Positions 24,998 through 29,024 of a stretch of 29,024 nt of DNA are shown piece after piece; the stretch's first letter is position 1, and the number at the start of each line of letters is the position of its first letter. The notes beneath the pieces were generated by a model. It was not told where the DNA came from. It was given only the letters and a program-made list of their open reading frames with translations, and did no database searches. Source of the stretch: Euryarchaeota archaeon UBA257 (lineage in GTDB: Archaea; Thermoplasmatota; Poseidoniia; Poseidoniales; Thalassarchaeaceae); contig DAJO01000031.1 in NCBI GenBank assembly GCA_002498985.1, forward strand, positions 1 through 29,024, written 5' to 3'. The position numbers were made by a program, and so were the translations under genes.

Positions 24998-25945
24998 TCA
25001 CTCCTCAAAAGATTTAGAGTTTGTATAATTCAATAAATTAGTTATGTATGTTAGAATAGCCATTAAACAGAATATTGTTGCAGCCACTAAAGCAATCATC
25101 GAACCGCTTCCTGTATCATATTCGGCAGAGAAATACAGACCTAATAGGACCGAACTCAATCCAAAAAATTGTGTCCATAACATGCATGAACGGAAACTTC
25201 TTCCAACTAATTGAGCAGTAGCCGCAGGAGTGACGAGTAATGATGTAACTAGTAATGCACCTACAACTTGAACCATACTAACAACTACAGCTGCCGTCAC
25301 TACACTAAATAATAAACCAATTGAACGTACAGGAATACCTTGAACTGCAGCGGCCAGAGGGTCTACCGTGATTGCAAGTAAACCAGTCCTTATCAGGAAC
25401 AAAATGATTAGAGAAGTTATACATATAAAAGAAATAAGATCTAGGTCTGATGAATCAATTAAAAGTAAATTTCCAAAGAGATATCCTTCAATATCTGTGG
25501 TAATACCTCCGCCATTTAGACGCAAAGTGACAAGTCCCAATGCCAACATTCCAGTGAGAAAAATTGCAATTGAAGCGTCACCAGTTAGTATTTCTCTAGA
25601 TTGAAGTTCAAAGATAATGATTGAAGCAATAATACTGAAGGCTAATGCATACCACAATGGAGATGTTGCTCCCAATACTACTCCTATGGCAACACCACCA
25701 AAAGATACGTGGGCCAAACCATCTCCTATTAATGCAAGATTTCGCATTAGTAAAAATGTACCTAATAGGCCCGCTACTATTGTTACAATTAATGCTGAAA
25801 TCGTCGCTCTTTGAAACATCTCCATGGTAAAGAAGTAAGGAAATATCTCGCCAGGAACTATAGGTGATACAAATTCTAATATTGGTGTGAATATTTTCAT
25901 TAATATTTCTCCAGGAGAAAATAATGTTTCTTCAAAAATATTCAT
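24998..25945 (-). CDS. znuB: Zinc/manganese-type ABC transporter permease (ZnuB family)
   Basis: 315 residues, about 8-9 membrane segments, ABC-3 permease family. The segment MRNLALIGDGLAHVSFGGVA is the family signature near the first third, and the second half has TSLLVTPAATAQLV. It forms the membrane channel for the metal delivered by the ZnuA-like protein. ATG 25945 overlaps the znuC stop (ATGA) and has a strong SD AGGAGGTGA (25950-25958). Zinc rather than manganese is suggested by the His-rich partner protein, not by this sequence. Confidence 0.93.
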   Translation of the reverse strand: MNIFEETLFSPGEILMKIFTPILEFVSPIVPGEIFPYFFTMEMFQRATISALIVTIVAGLLGTFLLMRNLALIGDGLAHVSFGGVAIGVVLGATSPLWYALAFSIIASIIIFELQSREILTGDASIAIFLTGMLALGLVTLRLNGGGITTDIEGYLFGNLLLIDSSDLDLISFICITSLIILFLIRTGLLAITVDPLAAAVQGIPVRSIGLLFSVVTAAVVVSMVQVVGALLVTSLLVTPAATAQLVGRSFRSCMLWTQFFGLSSVLLGLYFSAEYDTGSGSMIALVAATIFCLMAILTYITNLLNYTNSKSFEE

Positions 25946-26754
25946 GTCTTCACCTCCTCAGACCGAGGAACTGTTTGAAAATTTACAGGGCTTTCATGGA
26001 CAGGAGTAATTCCTCTTAATTCTGCTAAAGCCTCCAATTCAGGGAAAAGATTCGTAGGACCATCAAACCTAATTTTTTCTTCCAAGAAAATCATTCTATG
26101 AGCAGTTTGACGTATTGCAGTTAAATCATGAGACACCATGAGAATTGTTTTTCCTGCATCATGACATAATTGATCTAATAATTTCAATAAGGAATTTCTA
26201 GCATCACGGTCCATACCTACTAATGGCTCATCTAATAGAATAAATTCTGCTTCTGTAGCCAGTGCTCTAGCAATTACTGCGCGTTGTCTCTGACCACCAG
26301 ATAAACGAGATACATCCAAATTTTCTACATCTTCTAAACCAACCATTTTGATGGCTTGTGAAACCTTATCATTGCTTCCATCTGACCAGGAGAATATATT
26401 TTTGCCGCTAACAGTTCCTAACCTAACTAATTCTCTGACAGTTAACTTAACTTGACGTGGTAAGTAAGATGCTGCTTGGGAAACCCAACCAATTCTTCCA
26501 AAGAAATTTCTTGGATTAGGAACATCACCATAGATTGATATTGACCCTTTGTGTGGTTTTATAACACCTAGAAGAGATAAAAGAAGTGTTGATTTACCAC
26601 TCCCATTAGGGCCAACAATACCAATGAATTCACCCTTATGCACTGTTAAATCGACATCTTTGAGAACTATTTTACCTGAACGAATTACTGATAAATTATT
26701 CACCACTAAAATCGGAGGATCACAACAATCTTCATCAGTTGGCTTCGTTTGCAT
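25942..26754 (-). CDS. znuC: Zinc/manganese-type ABC transporter ATP-binding protein (ZnuC family)
   Basis: 270 residues. Walker A GPNGSGKST (48-56), signature LSGGQ (151-155), Walker B ILLDEP (172-177) and switch His H209 in MVSHD. The N terminus has an unusual DEDCCDPP with adjacent cysteines (10-11), ahead of the usual first strand. It energises uptake with ZnuB. The SD GGCAGGA lies before ATG 26754. The 46 bases upstream separate it from a 35-residue membrane ORF. Confidence 0.94.
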   Translation of the reverse strand: MQTKPTDEDCCDPPILVVNNLSVIRSGKIVLKDVDLTVHKGEFIGIVGPNGSGKSTLLLSLLGVIKPHKGSISIYGDVPNPRNFFGRIGWVSQAASYLPRQVKLTVRELVRLGTVSGKNIFSWSDGSNDKVSQAIKMVGLEDVENLDVSRLSGGQRQRAVIARALATEAEFILLDEPLVGMDRDARNSLLKLLDQLCHDAGKTILMVSHDLTAIRQTAHRMIFLEEKIRFDGPTNLFPELEALAELRGITPVHESPVNFQTVPRSEEVKT

Positions 26755-26800
26755 ATTAATTCCTGCCTAGATGATTATTGTTCGCATCAATAGGGCATTG

Positions 26801-26908
26801 TTAAAATCTAGTACGCTTAGAACGTAAATATTCGAAGAACAAGTTGCCTATCAACGCTACAAATACCCCCATGACGAAGATAATAGGAAACAAGTCTACG
26901 TGGTTCAA
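26801..26908 (-). CDS. 35-residue single-pass membrane protein in the metal operon
   Basis: TTG start at 26908, TAA at 26801-26803. SD AGGTGT (26915-26920) is 6 bases upstream. The protein has a short polar N terminus (MNHVDLF), one hydrophobic helix (PIIFVMGVFVALIGNLFF), and a basic tail RSKRTRF, so by the positive-inside rule the N terminus is outside. It lies between znuA and znuC on the same strand with gaps of 33 and 46 bases. It could be a small subunit or regulator of the transporter. It is too short for homology from memory. Confidence 0.6.
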   Translation of the reverse strand: MNHVDLFPIIFVMGVFVALIGNLFFEYLRSKRTRF

Positions 26909-26941
26909 ATTACAACACCTACAAATAATTATGGATTAATA

Positions 26942-29024
26942 TTAGCATCCACATCCAGAAATAATATTCTCTAGATTCTTATTCATCATTGATAGATAAT
27001 TATCGCTAGGATCGCTTGGCGCCATTTCCATTGTGTATAGAATCTCTATTGAAACTCCAGTTTGTTGAATTATAGAATTGACAGCTGTTTGATCCGTATA
27101 TTCTTCAACGAAAAGAACTGTGATTCCTTCATCTTCAATACTCTCTACTACCTCAGCAATATCAGCAGGAGATGGTTCACCTTCTGGATCTAATCCATGT
27201 AATGTAATAATCTCGATACCATATTGTACAGACATGTAAGAGTAAGCATTGTGGTTTGCAACAATTCTCTTGTCTTGTCCCGCCATATCACAAGTTCCAT
27301 CTTCTCCGAATGCTATTGTAAATCTCTCATGTAGATCCATCAATTGAACACTGTAAGATGCAGCATTTTCTGTGAATGCATCGGAACCATTAGGAAATGT
27401 TGATGTTAGAGAAACTAAAACAACATTAACCTGTGCTTCGAAAGCAATAGGGCTTAACCAGCTGTGTGGATCATATGTGAATCCATCTTCATCATCACCT
27501 ACATCAACATGGTCTCCATCACCGTGGTCATCATGATCGTCATCATCGTGGTCATTATGGCCATCATGATCGTAGTGTCCGTCTTCACCCATTACAATGT
27601 ACATTTGTATATTATTAGGTAAGACGAAACCATAATCGCCTTCTGCCTCAATATGAATAACAACTGCTCCCATTCCATGGTGTTCCTCTTCACCAGAGTG
27701 ATCGTCTCCAGTAGGACCGCTATTAGCAGCTGTCCACATCAAGCCAGCAGTTTGACAATCAGATTCAGTTGTAAGGTTCATATTTACAGTGTGAGTATTA
27801 ATGTCATAGCAGACCATTTCATCTTGATCATCGTGGTCATCAGGGACGTGGTCCATTTGACTCCAAGGGAATCCACCACAGCCAGTATCTAAGTCAGTAG
27901 CGTTCGCGCTATCAGCAGATAGTGCATCTGCCTCAGTTTCTGCAGCAAATGTTGACTGGCAATAATACACTTCTCCAGAGTTCTCTGTCCAATCATATTT
28001 GGACCAGGATCCTGGATTCCAAGAGTCCGCTCCATTCTCAGCAACAGCCCACATCCCATCATTATCATAATGAGTGATCGTATTACCATTCCAAGAATCA
28101 GAATCTATTACTTGACTTGAGTTCCATTCATCAATCCATTCTCCTTCAATAGAAATCGCCTCAAAGAAAGAAAGTGTATGTGCAACTAGTTCAGCATGGA
28201 TTTCTGGTAGAACATGCTCATCATGACCCATCCAAACGTGTCCTGCAGAATCACAATCTTCCTCAGTTGATTCGTAGTTCTCGTGAGTTTCTGTATTATG
28301 ACACATTTCTTCACCATGGTGGTCATCATGTTCATCATCTCCTGCCCACATGTGACCTGCAGCCACGCACTCCTCCTCAGTTGATTCGTAGTTCTCATGA
28401 GTTTCTGTGTTGTGGCACATCTCATCGTCATGATCATCATGACCGTCGTAGTCTGAATCAGCATTACTCATTTGACTCCAAGGAAATCCACCACAGCCTG
28501 CATCTAAGTCAGAGGAATTTGCACTGTTAGCAGATAGTGCATCAGCCTCGCTTTCAGCAGCAAAGGTAGACTGGCAGTAATACAGTTCTTCAGAGTCCCA
28601 TGCCCAATCATATTTAGACCAAAGCCCTGGATTGAAAGAGTCTTCTCCATTCTCGGAAACAGCCCACATTGCATCATTATCAAACTGTGTTATTGTGCCA
28701 CTATTCCATGAATCCGAATCGATAGTTTGGTTAGTTCCCCATTCATCAACCCAGTACCCTTGGATAGCAATATCATGTTCATCACCGTGAGTACCATGGC
28801 CGTGGTGGTCGTGGTGGGCATGCCCACCAAGCATCTTGAGTACTGCCATATTGAAGTCTTCATCGTGCTCAGACACAAATTCTAGGATGTGCTCTCCTGC
28901 TTCCATGTGGAATACTTGGATATTTGTATCAGCAGGGCAAGCCTCTGGGTTTTCGAATGACATCTCAGCTTCAGCGTGTTCGTGGTCATCATGGTCATCG
29001 TCACCGTGATCATCATGGTCATCT
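26942..29024 (-). CDS. znuA: ZnuA-like metal-binding protein with large repeat-domain insert (5' end outside window)
   Basis: The frame is open through the right edge (no stop upstream of the Met at 28963), so the N terminus is missing; at least 693 residues are visible against about 310 for ordinary ZnuA. Numbered from that Met, the C-terminal lobe is about 495-673: DPHSWLSP (498-505) with the metal-ligand His, NHNAYSYM (570-577) with the second His, and an acidic VEEYTD (619-624). Before it, residues 1-494 form an insert of His/Asp-rich linkers, two copies of a Trp/Cys domain (about 68-165 and 273-370), and three CxNxxTH...C..AGhxW units (181-206, 219-244, 382-410). The chain ends GCGC. It heads the operon and should capture Zn2+ outside the membrane for ZnuBC. 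Confidence 0.85.
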   Translation of the reverse strand, partial: DDHDDHGDDDHDDHEHAEAEMSFENPEACPADTNIQVFHMEAGEHILEFVSEHDEDFNMAVLKMLGGHAHHDHHGHGTHGDEHDIAIQGYWVDEWGTNQTIDSDSWNSGTITQFDNDAMWAVSENGEDSFNPGLWSKYDWAWDSEELYYCQSTFAAESEADALSANSANSSDLDAGCGGFPWSQMSNADSDYDGHDDHDDEMCHNTETHENYESTEEECVAAGHMWAGDDEHDDHHGEEMCHNTETHENYESTEEDCDSAGHVWMGHDEHVLPEIHAELVAHTLSFFEAISIEGEWIDEWNSSQVIDSDSWNGNTITHYDNDGMWAVAENGADSWNPGSWSKYDWTENSGEVYYCQSTFAAETEADALSADSANATDLDTGCGGFPWSQMDHVPDDHDDQDEMVCYDINTHTVNMNLTTESDCQTAGLMWTAANSGPTGDDHSGEEEHHGMGAVVIHIEAEGDYGFVLPNNIQMYIVMGEDGHYDHDGHNDHDDDDHDDHGDGDHVDVGDDEDGFTYDPHSWLSPIAFEAQVNVVLVSLTSTFPNGSDAFTENAASYSVQLMDLHERFTIAFGEDGTCDMAGQDKRIVANHNAYSYMSVQYGIEIITLHGLDPEGEPSPADIAEVVESIEDEGITVLFVEEYTDQTAVNSIIQQTGVSIEILYTMEMAPSDPSDNYLSMMNKNLENIISGCGC
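27734..27820 (-). repeat. Cys/His unit B3 in the ZnuA-like protein
   Basis: Residues 382-410: CYDINTHTV, TTESDC, AGLMW. A diverged copy of B1/B2 placed after domain A copy 2, as B1 follows copy 1, so the A-B block itself appears duplicated. Confidence 0.6.
27854..28150 (-). repeat. Insert domain A, copy 2, in the ZnuA-like protein
   Basis: Residues 272-370. Landmarks are WIDEWN, SDSW, NPGSWSKYDW, YYCQSTFAAE and GCGGFPWSQM, with Cys335 and Cys362 at the equivalent positions to copy 1. The conserved ends and spacing show an in-frame domain duplication. Confidence 0.75.
28232..28309 (-). repeat. Cys/His unit B2 in the ZnuA-like protein
   Basis: Residues 219-244: CHNTETHENY, STEEDC, AGHVW. Tandem copy of B1 with a period of 38 residues; the linker between them is His/Asp-rich. 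Confidence 0.75.
28346..28423 (-). repeat. Cys/His unit B1 in the ZnuA-like protein
   Basis: Residues 181-206: CHNTETHENY, then STEEEC and AGHMW. It is repeated 114 bases further on with near-identical DNA, so the tandem duplication is recent. Confidence 0.75.
28469..28762 (-). repeat. Insert domain A, copy 1, in the ZnuA-like protein
   Basis: Residues 68-165. Landmarks are WVDEWG, SDSW, a DN-centred strand, NPGLWSKYDW, YYCQSTFAAE, and GCGGFPWSQM; two Cys (130, 157) could form a disulfide. About 70% identical by eye to copy 2. Similar WG...NPGLWSRFDW...CQ...GCGGF proteins are remembered from bacterial secreted or lipoprotein sequences, but no function is known to me. Confidence 0.75.

Noticed and set aside
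28232..28423. CRISPR-like direct repeat
   Set aside because: The repeats lie within a continuous reading frame, only two close copies exist, and the intervals code for His/Asp-rich protein.
28174..28530. 118-residue His-rich plus-strand frame opposite the ZnuA insert
   Set aside because: Low-complexity antisense product of GAT/CAT repeat codons; both strands of such DNA stay open by composition.
26942..28963. ATG at 28963 as the start of the ZnuA-like gene
   Set aside because: The same frame is open to the window edge with the same His/Asp-rich composition and no signal peptide at 28963, so this Met is internal.

Overview
The window looks like chromosomal DNA of a planktonic archaeon of the Thermoplasmatota, most likely Marine Group II (Poseidoniales), with Marine Group III as the alternative. 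The support is a set of archaeal information and proteostasis genes (Kae1, PAN ending in an HbYX motif, MBF1, Tsr3, AlaX, a MetG with fused tRNA-binding domain), AT-rich DNA, compact divergent promoters without Shine-Dalgarno (SD) sites beside GGTG/GGAGG-type SD sites inside operons, and a photolyase that suggests sunlit water. The lineage is inferred from gene content only. No rRNA, insertion sequence, integrase or CRISPR array was seen.

Left part (1-10.1 kb): a partial kae1 (minus) diverges from hutI (plus). Between hutI and the next operon lie a 279-base gap with three consecutive hairpins and a T6 run (candidate structured RNA or terminator), a 50-residue zinc-ribbon gene and tRNA-Val(GAC). 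A tight six-gene minus-strand operon follows, read right to left: PAN, glutamate formiminotransferase, formimino-THF cyclodeaminase, urocanase, histidine ammonia-lyase, AlaX. With hutI this is a complete route from histidine to glutamate and methenyl-THF, and it is apparently co-transcribed with the proteasome ATPase. That fits an organism living on protein.

Middle part (10.1-20.9 kb): MBF1 and tsr3 diverge from PAN. Next come metG, a DUF21/CBS membrane protein, and a divergent pair of an APH-family kinase and a class-III PLP enzyme very close to animal phosphoethanolamine/phosphohydroxylysine phospho-lyases. This pair is a likely two-step catabolic module for an amino alcohol. Then a CoA-binding-fold protein, a photolyase/cryptochrome with a perfect palindrome at its start, and an MFS transporter.

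Right part (20.9-29.0 kb): two small genes of unknown function, an orphan D12-class adenine methyltransferase, an AlkB-like diiron alkane/fatty-acid hydroxylase, and a metal operon read right to left: a ZnuA-like binding protein (5' end outside the window), a 35-residue membrane protein, ZnuC, ZnuB and a 10-TM ArsP_2-type permease. The ZnuA-like protein is the most unusual object here. It carries a large insert built from two copies of a Trp/Cys-rich domain, three Cys/His repeat units, and His/Asp-rich linkers.

No stretch longer than 300 bases lacks a gene.
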